Assembly (NCBI GenBank): GCA_037349105.1
Contig: JAYJMM010000004.1
Span: 826,001 to 890,000 of the forward strand
DNA: 64,000 nt
Direction: 5' to 3'
Source: Limnomonas spitsbergensis
Taxonomy: Eukaryota; Chlorophyta; Chlorophyceae; Chlamydomonadales
A model generated the notes under the pieces. It saw nothing but the letters and a program-made list of their open reading frames with translations. It searched no databases and had not been told where the DNA came from. This document shows, piece after piece, positions 48,501-56,004 of this stretch (within the stretch, counting starts at the first letter, position 1; each line of letters opens with the position of its first letter). Both the position numbers and the translations under genes were made by a program.

Positions 48501-49716
48501 ACACCTTGTAACCACTGGGAGCGAGCCGCTGCAGGCAGGGGGGTGCGGGGTCGAGGGTTAAGCACTCCTCCTGTTCAGCACCTTGTACCCACTGGGAGCG
48601 AACCGCTGCAGGCAGGGGGGTGCAGGGTTGAGGGTTTAGCAATCCTCCTGTTCAGCACCTTACCGGTCCATCATTTGGTGCAGGCTGCTGCAGGCAGGGG
48701 GTTGCGGGGTTGAGGGTTTAGCACTCCTTCTGTTCAGCACCTTACCGGTCCATCATTTGGGGCAGGCTGCTGCAGGCAGGGGGTTGCGGGGTTGAGGGTT
48801 TAGCACTCCCCCTGTTCAACACCTTACCGGTCCATCATTCGGGGCAGGTTGCTGCAGATATGGGGGAAGGCACTTCATCGCTACTGTTCTACTGCCTTCT
48901 GGACTTGTCAGCCAATGGTGGCCACCCGCGAGCCCTCTTTTAATAGACTAGTGTGCTCTTCAAGAAGCACTGGATCCCATCCCTCTTACCGCTTTAGGCA
49001 ATACCCCCCCCAAAAAACAGTAACTTGTGCACGGGGGGCCTGGGCCATGAACAAAGTTAAGGCAGCAGCGGCAGCAAAACTGCCATGTATATTTTCAGCA
49101 GCCCTGTCAACACCAGTTCTCTGTCGGCAACCCAGGGATATTTTCCCCCGTTGATGTGCCCCGAGGGCAGAATAAAGGAAATAACTAACGCACACCCGAG
49201 GGAAGGCAATTCAATACTGCAGTACAGCCATGACATGCTCAAGTCTTCAAGATAGATCAGGTGGCGGACCCAGCTAGGAAGCGACATCAAAACTGCCCTG
49301 GAGAGCAGCATCACCGCAGTGTAGAAACGTCTGTCGACGTTCTATAGCCCTTCAAGAAATGCAATTTGGGAATGAGCTGCATATGTTTATGTTTTGTATC
49401 ATGTCCCAGGAGAGTCTCTAAGGGCTCCCTGTACACGTGAGTTTGTTTTAGTGCGCACTTGCCCACCTGTAGGGGCTACTGGGCAGGCACCACAGGGCAA
49501 AGAGGAATATAGCCTTAACTGCCCTGCGGCCGGCTGCCTTCCCTCCTTACTCCTTTCCTCCGTCCATTATCTGTCCTTTTCCCTTTATTTCTAACCATGC
49601 TGCAGGCACTCCCTCCCTCTTTACCCCTGCGAGGCCTCACCATGCCGATCTCGACGTCCTCGATATTGTCTTGCAGCAGAATGTCCATCAGGGCCGAGCT
49701 GAGCTTAAAGCGAACC
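11367..49716 (-). CDS. CEP78: CEP78-like centrosomal/basal-body LRR protein (5' end unresolved)
   Basis: Fourteen exons, 5' to 3': 49716-49641, 48528-48421, 21528-21424, 21110-21024, 20873-20787, 20602-20513, 19350-19162, 18280-18072, 16921-16829, 16021-15865, 14380-14208, 12768-about 12729, 12367-12047, 11510-11367 (stop). Phases match throughout, giving about 626 codons. The joined N-terminal half is a run of RNI-type leucine-rich repeats in CEP78 order: IEDVEIGM / [20 protein letters not shown] / [19 protein letters not shown] / [18 protein letters not shown] / [20 protein letters not shown] / [12 protein letters not shown]. The C-terminal half is basic and helical ([35 protein letters not shown]), as in the CEP78 tail. 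Known family role: centriole/basal-body protein for ciliogenesis that also restrains the EDD-DYRK2-VprBP ubiquitin ligase. The CEP78 N-terminal segment was not recovered. Confidence 0.78.
12047..12367 (-). CDS. CEP78: CEP78-like exon M (helical, glycine-rich)
   Basis: 321 nt; acceptor CCGGTCCAG, donor GTGAGGC. Encodes [20 protein letters not shown] and [10 protein letters not shown], then a Gly-rich stretch. Confidence 0.8.
12401..12600. repeat. CAA/CAG trinucleotide runs
   Basis: Three interrupted runs of CAGCAGCAGTAGCAGCAAGA type in the intron between CEP78-like exons L and M. Confidence 0.8.
12729..12768 (-). CDS. CEP78: CEP78-like exon L (3' edge uncertain)
   Basis: Starts after ACTAAG and reads [13 protein letters not shown], continuing the helix from exon K in phase. 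The donor GTGGGA was chosen because it is the one that enters exon M in phase; the frame stays open further. Confidence 0.5.
12785..14035. repeat. 59-bp minisatellite, about 20 copies
   Basis: Unit core CTAATCGATGGCTCTCC / TGCTGACCTGGCTGAGGATC / AGTCTAGTCAGGGCTAAGGT. Period 59 over 13385-14035, longer and more degenerate to the left. In the intron between CEP78-like exons K and L. Confidence 0.92.
14208..14380 (-). CDS. CEP78: CEP78-like exon K (basic region)
   Basis: 173 nt; acceptor CTTTGCAG, donor GTGAGTA. Encodes [14 protein letters not shown] to [20 protein letters not shown], strongly basic; phase 0 in, phase 2 out. Confidence 0.78.
15093..15290 (+). mobile_element. Dispersed family-1 element
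   Basis: CTTCAGCTACAATTCAGCTA, GGTCAAGGTTTTGTACCAAG, GATGGCTGCCTGGCTTCCAG, GTGCGCATTACAATAAACAC. Confidence 0.62.
15400..15575. repeat. TG-rich tract with (GT)n microsatellite
   Basis: Imperfect TGTGTG run ending in a pure (TG)n stretch at about 15536-15573. Confidence 0.95.
15620..15683 (-). pseudogene. Decayed copy of CEP78-like exon J tail, donor lost
   Basis: Reads [19 protein letters not shown] against [19 protein letters not shown] of exon J; the donor GTCAGT has become GCCAGA. Confidence 0.78.
15865..16021 (-). CDS. CEP78: CEP78-like exon J
   Basis: 157 nt; acceptor CCTCTGCAG, donor GTCAGTG. Encodes [20 protein letters not shown] to [15 protein letters not shown], a low-complexity linker. 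A copy of its tail lies at 15620-15683. Confidence 0.72.
16080..16235. repeat. GTATGAGAGA-type repeat
   Basis: About nine units of 15-18 bp (GAGAGGTATGAGAGAAGTAT). Confidence 0.85.
16483..16605 (-). mobile_element. Short dispersed element, family 2 (copy 1, inverted)
   Basis: Shares GCCCCGAGGGCA, TTGGAA/TTCAAT..ACTGCAGTA and nearby motifs with 49140-49228 and 59570-59650. AT-rich, with TTTGCC..GGCAAA inverted ends in the third copy. MITE-like; non-coding. Confidence 0.45.
16829..16921 (-). CDS. CEP78: CEP78-like exon I
   Basis: 93 nt; acceptor TCCCTGCAG, donor GTGGGC. Encodes [20 protein letters not shown], a charged helix; joins exon H in phase 2. Confidence 0.75.
17110..17480. repeat. GGTATGAACC and CAAAGTAATGGCGGTGGCC repeats
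   Basis: Two adjacent degenerate arrays (about 18-24 bp, then about 45 bp) in the CEP78-like gene; source of Gly/Thr/Pro-rich open frames. Confidence 0.8.
17640..17885 (-). repeat. Copies of CEP78-like exon H tail
   Basis: At 17801-17885 the minus strand reads [19 protein letters not shown] against [19 protein letters not shown] of exon H and keeps a donor (AAG/GTGCGTTG). A shorter third remnant is at 17635-17665. Use as an alternative exon is possible. Confidence 0.72.
18072..18280 (-). CDS. CEP78: CEP78-like exon H (linker after the LRRs)
   Basis: 209 nt; acceptor CTAGGCAG, donor GTGCGTTG. Encodes [20 protein letters not shown] to TKDTDSCV. Its head is repeated upstream to about 18800 and its tail downstream at 17640-17885. 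Confidence 0.75.
18281..18815 (-). repeat. Six copies of CEP78-like exon H head and acceptor
   Basis: GTATGAAGCCTAGAGCTGGG and GGCATCTGCCTAGGCTTGCG recur every 75-95 bp. On the minus strand each is CCTAGGCAG/ATGCCCGCC, the exon H acceptor and first codons. Confidence 0.88.
19162..19350 (-). CDS. CEP78: CEP78-like exon G (LRR)
   Basis: 189 nt, 63 codons; acceptor CATGTCAG, donor [55 protein letters not shown]. Best match of the gene to the LRR/CEP78 pattern. Confidence 0.88.
19351..20115 (-). repeat. Six copies of CEP78-like exon G head and acceptor
   Basis: The block TTGGCTCCGAAATCAGTCAC / CTGATATGTGGCAG recurs about every 125 bp (19451, 19571, 19699, 19828, 19957, 20083). On the minus strand it is ATATCAG/GTGACTGATTTCGG, i.e. 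acceptor plus VTDFGAK. Confidence 0.9.
20356..20435 (-). pseudogene. Copy of CEP78-like exon F with dead donor
   Basis: Reads [24 protein letters not shown], almost identical to exon F, but the donor GTGAGC is ATGAGC (GT to AT). About 80 bp downstream of the true exon. Confidence 0.85.
20513..20602 (-). CDS. CEP78: CEP78-like exon F (LRR)
   Basis: 90 nt, phase 0; acceptor TTCCGCAG, donor GTGAGC. Encodes [17 protein letters not shown] and [13 protein letters not shown] copy of this exon with a dead donor lies at 20356-20435. Confidence 0.83.
20787..20873 (-). CDS. CEP78: CEP78-like exon E (LRR strand)
   Basis: 87 nt, phase 0; encodes [17 protein letters not shown] before donor GTGAGC. The acceptor (ACAAG) is weak; a second reading frame is also open here, so the 5' edge is tentative. 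Confidence 0.6.
21024..21110 (-). CDS. CEP78: CEP78-like exon D
   Basis: 87 nt; acceptor CGCATCAG, donor GTGGGAG. Encodes [20 protein letters not shown]. It corresponds in position to the basic stretch before the second LRR block of CEP78. Confidence 0.72.
21300..21420. repeat. About 30-bp repeat CCTGAACCCTAGTTACC
   Basis: Five units next to the exon C donor; each contains TTACC or TAACC resembling the plus-strand face of that donor. Confidence 0.7.
21424..21528 (-). CDS. CEP78: CEP78-like exon C (LRR)
   Basis: 105 nt, phase 0 at both ends; encodes [20 protein letters not shown] then [15 protein letters not shown]. Joined to exon B it completes the LRR consensus ([21 protein letters not shown]), which is the main evidence that the 26.9-kb interval is one intron. 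Confidence 0.85.
21529..21750 (-). repeat. Copies of CEP78-like exon C head and acceptor in a purine-rich tract
   Basis: CCCGGGAGGAGCAGCTGGGG at the true junction recurs as CCCGGGAGGGGCAGCTGTCA (about 21575) and GCCCAGGTAGAGCAGCTGGC (about 21706). Confidence 0.68.
22189..22222 (-). pseudogene. Diverged left-edge copy of the exon B junction
   Basis: Minus strand CATGGGAGGCAAGGCACTCG/AAGTTAGC: the MGGKALE reading plus GTTAGC, the oldest-looking member of the array family, isolated in unique sequence. Confidence 0.6.
22240..48420 (-). repeat. 102-bp tandem array, about 256 copies, from the exon B donor junction
   Basis: Period 102 with a conserved core (plus strand) CAGACCTCGAGCGCTTTGTC / ACCCATGTGGCCATGCAGCC. 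On the minus strand the core is CACATGGGTGACAAAGCGCT / CGAG/GTCTGC, the end of exon B (HMGDKALE) plus its donor. Two unit classes alternate: A (CCCCAGGAGACCATGCGG..) and B (CCTCATGAGA..CCATGGACCCC), the rest of each built from CATGC-type subrepeats. Because 102 is 34 codons, frames stay open for thousands of codons on both strands; these are not genes. Confidence 0.97.
48421..48528 (-). CDS. CEP78: CEP78-like exon B, source of the 102-bp array
   Basis: 108 nt, 36 codons, phase 0 at both ends; acceptor CTGCCTGCAG. Encodes [17 protein letters not shown] and [13 protein letters not shown], one LRR. Donor GAG/GTCTGC. Its acceptor side is repeated about 4 times upstream (48529-48850) and its donor side about 256 times downstream. 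Confidence 0.82.
48529..48850 (-). repeat. Four copies of CEP78-like exon B head and acceptor
   Basis: GTTCAGCACCTTGTACCCAC..GCTGCAGGCAGGGGGGTGC recurs every 80-85 bp. Minus strand: CTGCCTGCAG/CGGCTCGC..TACAAGGTGCTGAAC, the acceptor and first codons of exon B; the outer copies have lost the exon part. Confidence 0.88.
49140..49228 (+). mobile_element. Short dispersed element, family 2 (copy 2)
   Basis: TGCCCCGAGGGCAGAATAAA ... CCGAGGGAAGGCAATTCAAT ACTGCAGTA; matches 59570-59650 and the inverse of 16483-16605. Confidence 0.45.
49641..49716 (-). CDS. CEP78: CEP78-like exon A (LRR)
   Basis: 76 nt between acceptor GCCCTCAG and donor GTGAGG. Encodes [17 protein letters not shown] then IEDVEIGM; phase 2 in, phase 0 out. 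First exon I can place in the gene. Confidence 0.75.
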
Positions 49717-49920
49717 CTGAGGGCAGGAACGGGTCTAGGGTTTAGACGCGAGAGTTCAGGGTAACGCTAAGGGTTCAAGGCATCTGTGCATAGTATGGTA
49801 AGCCCTTGACCCTGATGATGGCAAGGGTTGAACGGGTACAGGTAAGAGATCAGCATTTAAGCGGCATCTTAAATCACAAATCTCAGCCTTGAGCCTTGAT
49901 GATCAAAACGGAAGTGGGTT

Positions 49921-50017
49921 TCAACGAGATCCAGCTTCATTGAGGAAGAGGCGCTTTCGTGAATTGCAAATGGTGCACTTGGCACTGGGTGTGTCAGAGA
50001 TCTTGCCCAGAAAATAG
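49921..50017 (-). CDS. Possible terminal exon of an unidentified gene
   Basis: A (GCT)n tract ending GTTGCAG serves as acceptor; the frame reads YFLGKISDTPSAKCTICNSR then KRLFLNEAGSR and a TGA stop. A second frame is open over the same bases. Confidence 0.33.
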
Positions 50018-50257
50018 CTGCAACAGCAGCAGCAGCAGCAGCAGCAGCGGCGACAGCTCCCACAGCGGTGGCAGCCTTCATCAATCCATCCAGGCGATAC
50101 TGCCTCCCCAGATCACCCCTGGCCACCCTTTAGAAGAAAATAAAAAGGTACGTCCTATTAGGGCATGGAGGTTAAGTAAACAGCGCAGCTTGGGGCCGTA
50201 GCCACATCCGCGCCGTTACCTTTAGGGCGGGTCCGGTTTGATGTGCGATCCTGAAAC

Positions 50258-50322
50258 CCTGTTCAGCCCCCTCAAAGCCTCATTGCCAATATTGGCGCTG
50301 CCAAAGCACCTCACGGTAAATT
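50258..50322 (-). CDS. Possible LRR-like exon
   Basis: After GGCGCAG the frame reads FTVRCFGSANIGNEALRGLN to donor GTTTCAG. It resembles an LRR strand-turn and could be the LRR before exon A of the CEP78-like gene, but its phase does not fit exon A. Confidence 0.3.
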
Positions 50323-50822
50323 CTGCGCCGTTGTTTACAAACACCAGGTTTCAGTTTTTCATTGGAACAGACCGACAGAGTCAGATCACCACACACTCTA
50401 TAAGATAGACATGTTTTGCCTGGGCAAGAAATTTCCGGTAACGTGTCTTTGGCCGCGGCGCCTTACCAAAATCATGCGGCAAGACAGACAAAAACACATG
50501 TTTGAGGATGTACAAAACGTCCTCTGGTGAGGCGCCGCTTCACCTTCCATCATGCATAAAAAGTCGCTCACCTGCTGGCAAATGAATCCTACAATGCAAT
50601 TCCCACATGAGAAACACGCAATACCAGTGCCGATACTTCGCATTCGTTTAATAGGAACCGCGACGATTATCACCGCGAGATCAGGATGCACTCAGACCCC
50701 TCCCCGTGTCTGGGTAAAATCTAAACTTTAAACCCTCAACTTCCTAATGGAAACCTAAACCCGCGCTCCCCCCCACCACACACCCCCGCTTCCCATAGAT
50801 CCCCTCCTCCCTCCCCCCCCAC

Positions 50823-50964
50823 CCTCCTTCCTCGCCTTTTGCGCTGCACTTGCTCCGAAGTCAGATTCACGCCCTCCCTATGCCAATCGGTGTGGTACAA
50901 GAACTCCCGCTTGGCACGCTTATCCTGCAGGGCGTCATACTCGTAGTCGGACCAGCCAATACCT
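50823..50964 (-). CDS. Exon of an unidentified gene
   Basis: Acceptor CTTCCGCAG, donor GTGGGG. GIGWSDYEYDALQDKRAKRE and FLYHTDWHREGVNLTSEQVQ, ending basic. Clearly coding in composition; no family recognised. Confidence 0.58.
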
Positions 50965-51110
50965 CTGCGGAAGTGTGAACATGATCTGTAAGTGTGGCAC
51001 AGCAACTGCAGAAGTGTGAACATGACCTGCAATTGTTACACTGCCACTGCAGAAGGGGGAACATGCTCCATGAGTGCTACAATACCACTGTGGAAGTGTG
51101 GGAATGCGAC
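50965..51110 (-). repeat. Copies of the acceptor of exon 50823-50964
   Basis: CTGCGGAAGTGTGAACATGA recurs 3-4 times at about 43 bp. Minus strand: GTTCACACTTCNGCAG acceptors in tandem. Confidence 0.78.
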
Positions 51111-51323
51111 AGCAGTGCTACTTTTCTACGTTTTACTTTTGAATGTGTACCATGGCTGGCAGCTACCACTGGGTGGATCAAGGCCAAACCTTGACCCGGC
51201 CAACGGTCGGAGGAGAAACCCAGCAGCCTTTCTGACCCCCCCCGGCAGTTGACCAAGACATGTAGCTGGAATGTAGCTGAAGCACGCGAACACAATGTTG
51301 GCGGCCTCTGGCCCTGCTCTCAC

Positions 51324-51427
51324 CTAGGCATGCTCTTCAGATGCAGGGTCAGAACCTTGGAGGCGTGCTGCCACAGGCTGTCCGCAAAGTTGATGGTGTC
51401 CTCTGTAGACAGGGCAGCCATGTTCAC
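51324..51427 (-). CDS. Exon of an unidentified gene
   Basis: Acceptor CCTCCCAG, donor GTGAGAGC; VNMAALSTEDTINFADSLWQ then HASKVLTLHLKSMP, phase 0 in, 2 out. Joins the exon at 50823-50964 in phase. Three decayed copies of its head lie upstream (51.5-52.14 kb). Confidence 0.55.
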
Positions 51428-51523
51428 CTGGGAGGGTGAGGGGGCGGGGGCGAGGACTCTAAACCATTTTGAAACGACAGAAAGGGCACAGGGGTGATGG
51501 TGTCGTCCGGCAAAAGGGCGGCC

Positions 51524-51893
51524 ATATTCAACTGGGGGGTGAGGGGGCGGGGGTGAAAGGGCGGGGGTGAGGGTGAGGGGGTGAGGGGGCGGGGGTGAGG
51601 GGCAGGGGTGAGGGGGCAGGGGTGAGGGGGCGGGGGTGAGGGGGCGGGGGTGAGGGGGCGGGGGTGAGAGGGCGGGGGTGAGGGGCGGGGATGAGGGGGC
51701 GGGGGTGAGGGGACGGGGGTGAGGGGGCGGGTGCGAGGGGGCGGGTGCGAGGGGGCGGGTGCGAGGGGGCGGGTGCGAGGGGCAGGGCGAGGGGGCGGGT
51801 GCTAGGGGGCGGGTGCGAGGGGGCGGGTGCGAGGGGGCGGGTGCGAGGGGGGCGGGTGCGAGGGGGCGGGTGCGAGGGGGTGGGGGCAAGGGG
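51524..51893. repeat. G-rich minisatellite GTGAGGGGGCGGGG, about 22 copies
   Basis: Units of 16-18 bp with dense GGGG runs; prone to G-quadruplex on the plus strand. Flanked by decayed copies of the head of exon 51324-51427 at about 51498-51530, 51935-51975 and 52098-52130. Confidence 0.9.
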
Positions 51894-52143
51894 GCTCAAA
51901 AACCATTGTAAACTACAGAAAGGGCACAGGGGTGACGATGTCGTCCGGCAAGAGGGTATCCATGTTAGCCTGGGAGGGCAAGTGAGTGGGGCGGGGCTCT
52001 GAAACCATTGGAAAATCCTAGATCGCTTATGACTAGAAGATCTTTTGCTGGACGATTCAGTGTGTTACCAGTTAACCACTACCGAGGGGGCGCAGAGGTG
52101 ATGGTGCCGTCCATCAAAAGGGCTGCCGTGTTCAGGGAACATG

Positions 52144-52191
52144 CAGTGGGGGGGATCAGCAGTATCTTATCACTGCTGATACCCCCCACTG
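52144..52191. other. 20-bp stem hairpin
   Basis: Arms 52144-52163 and 52172-52191 pair at 19 of 20 positions with an 8-nt loop (ATCTTATC). Intronic, strand of use unknown. Confidence 0.7.
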
Positions 52192-52317
52192 CTGGTTACC
52201 TGATCAAATCAATTAGAATGTACAACTGAGAGTTTACGGGATACAAAATCTCCCCAGATTTCTCAGATTTCTGACACAAAACCAGATTTCTCTCCCTCAG
52301 GAGACTTTTCAGCATAC

Positions 52318-52427
52318 CTCGTGATCTGGTCGAGATCCAGCTAAGCTCCGTCAAATGGTCAATTACTTCATTGTGTGCAAATACTAGCAGTTTGTAGGCC
52401 AAAGAAGCAGGCAAGCTGACAGGCTGC
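52318..52427 (-). CDS. Exon of an unidentified gene
   Basis: Acceptor TGCTGCTCAG, donor GTATGC. Encodes QPVSLPASLAYKLLVFAHNE and VIDHLTELSWISTRSR, a helical segment. Confidence 0.45.
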
Positions 52428-52559
52428 CTGAGCAGCACAAAAGCCTTGACAAAACTACCATTGTTGCAGTTTTTTTCCGGCTACGAATCCGGCAAAACAA
52501 CTGCCTTTATTATTTGTTTGAGGAACTTATAAACACTCGCAGGCACTGCCAACAGGCCC

Positions 52560-52690
52560 GAACAGGGCCAGACCTTGAACGGGGCCCTCATACACAGGTT
52601 AAGGCAGCATGCCTGGCTGCGCATGGGGCCTCCTGCCTGAAGCCAGGTGGTAACTGAAATGTAGCTGAGCAGCAGCCGCGCCACGAAAAA
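52560..52690 (-). mobile_element. Dispersed family-1 element (inverted, partial)
   Basis: Minus strand begins CTCAGCTACATTTCAGTTAC, followed by CCTGGCTTCAGGCAGG. Confidence 0.5.
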
Positions 52691-52854
52691 AAGCAACACC
52701 ACAATGTTCATTTTGGTGCGCAGGAGATTAACTGGCGCTAGATGTCGCGAGTGGCAGTACAAAATACTATAACATATTATTTCCCAGAGCAAAATCAACG
52801 GCCCATGCACAAATAGACACACTTTGCGCACCTGTTCCCAGAGCAGGTTCTGGG

Positions 52855-53335
52855 AACAGGAACACACACACACACACACACACTTGGCCCGTCTGTTCTC
52901 CGGGGAAGCAGGTTCTGGTCCTAAGCACACACACACACACACTTGGCCTGTCTGTTCTCCGGGGAAGCAGGTTCTGGTCCTAAGCACACACACACACACA
53001 CTTGGCCCGCCTGTTCCATAGGGGAGTAGGTTTGCGCCCCCCCCCCCACCCCTCACACACACACATGTGGCCTGTCTGTTCTCTGGAGGAGCAGGTTCTG
53101 GGCCCAGGCACACACACACACTTGGCCCGTCTGTTCCATAGGGGAGTAGGTTTGCGCCCCCCCCCCTCCCCAAACACACACACACATGTGGCCCGTCTGT
53201 TCTCCGGGGAAGCGGGTTCTGGGCCCAGGCACACAGGCACTTGGCTCGTCAGTTCTTCAGCAAGCGGGTGATGGGCCCAGGCACACACACGAACTTTTTA
53301 CATCTGTTCCCCGGGGTAGCAGGTGCTGGGGTCCC
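52855..53335. repeat. (CA)n-linked 60-70-bp repeat, about 7 copies
   Basis: Alternation of ACACACACAC with TTGGCCCGTCTGTTCTCCGG / GGAAGCAGGTTCTGG, plus a variant with a C run. Lies on the donor side of exon 53340-53425. Confidence 0.92.
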
Positions 53336-53339
53336 CCAC

Positions 53340-53425
53340 CTCCACATGTCCATGCAATAGCTGTGTCTGGATTACAATCGGCTTGGTGGCGGCAGGCTTG
53401 GGGGGATGCAGACGGGTCCTCCATG
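53340..53425 (-). CDS. Exon of an unidentified gene
   Basis: Acceptor GCCACCTCAG, donor GTGGGGG. In one frame it reads WRTRLHPPKPAATKPIVIQT then LLHGHVE (phase 1 in, 0 out). A second frame is open, so the call is moderate. Its acceptor region is repeated at 53430-54770. Confidence 0.42.
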
Positions 53426-53429
53426 CTGA

Positions 53430-54770
53430 GGTGGCGGAAGCAAACAGCTTGTAGCCCCTGCGTGAATTGGCACGGGAAGGGGGGAAGCGTCTTTATATAA
53501 ATGCTGAGGTAGCAAAAGTAAACAGCTTGTAGCCCCTGCGTTATGGGCACGGGGTGTTGGGGTGTGTGATCTGTTTTGTATACATGCTGAGTAGGCAGGA
53601 TTTCATGCAGTGCTGTGTCCATTACGGTGCTTACGGTGGCAGACTTACGTAGCTGAGTGTCCATCACCGCAATCTTAGGGCAAATCCAGCTACTTTTACC
53701 AATACCGAGATGGGACCGTAATTACTACCACGGTTTTTGAATAACGGCACAATGGCAAAGCACTGATTGTATGTCTCGTAACCCTTTGTGGATTGGCATG
53801 TAGTCCCCCGGAACCCCGTATCAGGGCATGTGATTTGTTTTGCTCATGCTGAGGCGATGGGAGCGAACGGCTTATACACCCCCTAAGCGATTCGGCTTGG
53901 ATGTTTGACCAACAAACGTCTCAGGGCATGTGCTTCGTTTTTTCATTCATGCTGAGGTGGCGGAAGCGTTTCGCTTATACCCCTGCATGGATTGGCATTC
54001 AGCCTCCTTGACGCACACCCTGGATTGGCAAGCAATTTTGGTTACTCATGCTGAGGTGGCGGAAGCGTTTCGCTTATACCCCTGCATGGATTGGCATTCA
54101 GCCTCCATGATCCAGATCCTCAAAGCAAGTGATTTGCTGTACATGTATGCTGAGGTGGCGGACAAGTTCAGCTTGTACCCCCTACGTGGATTGGAATAGC
54201 GACTCTTCTGCCTCCTTGACCCACACCCCGGATTGACATGCAATTTTCGTTACTCATGCTGAGGCGGCGGGAACGTGCGGGTTATACCCCTACGTGGATC
54301 ATCATGCAGCCTCCTTGACCCACACCCTGGATGGACATGCATTTTTTGTTACTCATGCTGAGGCGGTGGGAACGTGCGGGTTATACCCCTATGTGGATTT
54401 GCCTGCGGCCTCCTTAATCCAGATCCTCAAGTCAAGTGATTTGCTTTATAGGTATGCTGAGGTGGCGGAAGTGTTTAGCTTGCACCCCCTACGTGGATTG
54501 GCATGGAGATTTCATCCATACCTCAGGGCAATAGGGCATGCAATTTAAGTTTCTCATTCTGACGTGGCGTAAGTTTGCGGCTTGTGCACCTACGCGGATG
54601 CCAGAGGTGCATGTCGCCACCGTGATGTGCACCTCAGGGCATGTGATTTGTTTTGCATGTGCTGAGATGGTGGTAGTGTGCGGCTTGTATACCCTACGTG
54701 GATTGGCATGGGCGTTGCGGGCACGCCTGAGAGCATGTGGTTTGTTTTTATTGATGGGGCGGCTGTGGGG
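53430..54770 (-). repeat. About 11 copies of an acceptor-containing repeat (90-150 bp)
   Basis: CATGCTGAGGTGGCGGAAGC..CTTATACCCCTACGTGGATT repeats. On the minus strand each copy carries TTCCGCCACCTCAG/CATG, the acceptor of exon 53340-53425. Confidence 0.85.
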
Positions 54771-54849
54771 CAGCAGTGAGGGGCATTAGCTGGGCTTTTT
54801 TTCCCTACTAGCTTTGTTATATAAGCGCACTGAATCCATAATTCTGTGA

Positions 54850-55020
54850 TTTAGCCACATCGGCATGATGGCCCACTCAACTGCAGCAAGCCCTGCTGCA
54901 ACTTGGGCCATAATCCGTTTGACGGTCAAGGTTTGGTCCCCTTGGGCCCAGGGGTCGCTGCCCAGCAACGCATACCACAGATGGTCTGATGCGCACTTAA
55001 ATAAACACTTGGTATTCGAC
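54850..55020 (+). mobile_element. Dispersed family-1 element, 3' part
   Basis: GGTCAAGGTTTGGTCCCCTT, GGTCGCTGCCCAGCAACGC, GATGGTCTGATGCGCACTTA, AATAAACACTTGG. The first part is diverged. Confidence 0.55.
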
Positions 55021-55173
55021 TGTTGGGGTTGGGGCTGGAGCTAGCTGTCCTGAAGACCTAGAGCACCAGGGCAGCCCCGGTAGGCCCGCCACATGGCAGG
55101 GAGGCCGATATAATGTGTGAGCTGATGAAATCCTTATCGGCATCGTTCATCGAGCTTTTGGCAGGGCACTCAC

Positions 55174-55286
55174 CTTTCGACCCTGCGCCCGACCTCGTTG
55201 GGGATGCCCGATGGGAGCCACAAAGGGATTTTTTCCCGCGGCAAGAGGAGCGCTGGGTCCTCCCTCTGTGAGCTGGACACGGTCAT
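55174..55286 (-). CDS. First exon of an unidentified gene
   Basis: ATG at 55286 opens MTVSSSQREDPALLLPREK and IPLWLPSGIPNEVGRRVE, ending phase 2 at a strong donor GTGAGTGCC. Family not recognised. It is the only good start codon upstream of the minus-strand exons at 49.9-53.4 kb, so it may begin that gene or even the missing N-terminus of the CEP78-like gene; the next exon could not be fixed by phase. Confidence 0.5.
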
Positions 55287-56004
55287 CGTTGAGAAGGCGA
55301 AATAATGCTAAAAGGTCAGCAGTTGGGAGAAAGCGTCGGTTTTAGCAATTCAGTCTAGGTGACGAGGCTGAGGCAAGCCCAGGGCACAATTGCTGTCTGA
55401 TGTGTGCTTCTTGGGGCAGCGCAGACGCGCAGTAGGACACGATGCTGACAGGGTGCATGACGGGTTTCGGAAACACTGGCAAAAGATGCTGGATCATTAA
55501 GGAAACTGTCCGGCATTAAACGTGATATCGGAGTACCGACATGTCTTAAATTGTGAGGTTGACTACCCACCCTGTGTTGACTACCGGAGACTAACGTCAG
55601 AACTTGACCCGGCATGGCCATCAGGAGCAGGTGTCAGCAGGCCTGATGTGCAAGCCCGAATGTCAGGCTTGATCAGCAGCATGCATGAGGAGGCCCGAGC
55701 CCCATGCTCTTGAGTGCCCAGCCCGATCCTCCGAGTCGGCGTACGAATTCTCCTCAGCTGCATGCAAGCTCGCTCATGTGTCTGTTAGCAGCAGATCTTG
55801 TCATGCCGTTTTGCTGCTACTTGTGTAGCTATCAGTGCATGAAGGCATACGAATTTGTCCACCCATGATTTGAACGCAATAGCTGAGGCCAATAATTGTG
55901 GTACAACATGCGGGTAAAACAGTGAACCCTACATGCTGAACCACAAAGTGCAACGAGACTCGTGGCTTTGAAATGATTACCAAGCCCTGCTCATTTTAGG
56001 TTGT

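Noticed and set aside
51320..51899. Proline-rich open frames (PAPSHPPPRTRPLAP)
   Set aside because: Translations of the G-rich minisatellite. Only the last part (51324-51427) is an exon, in a different context.
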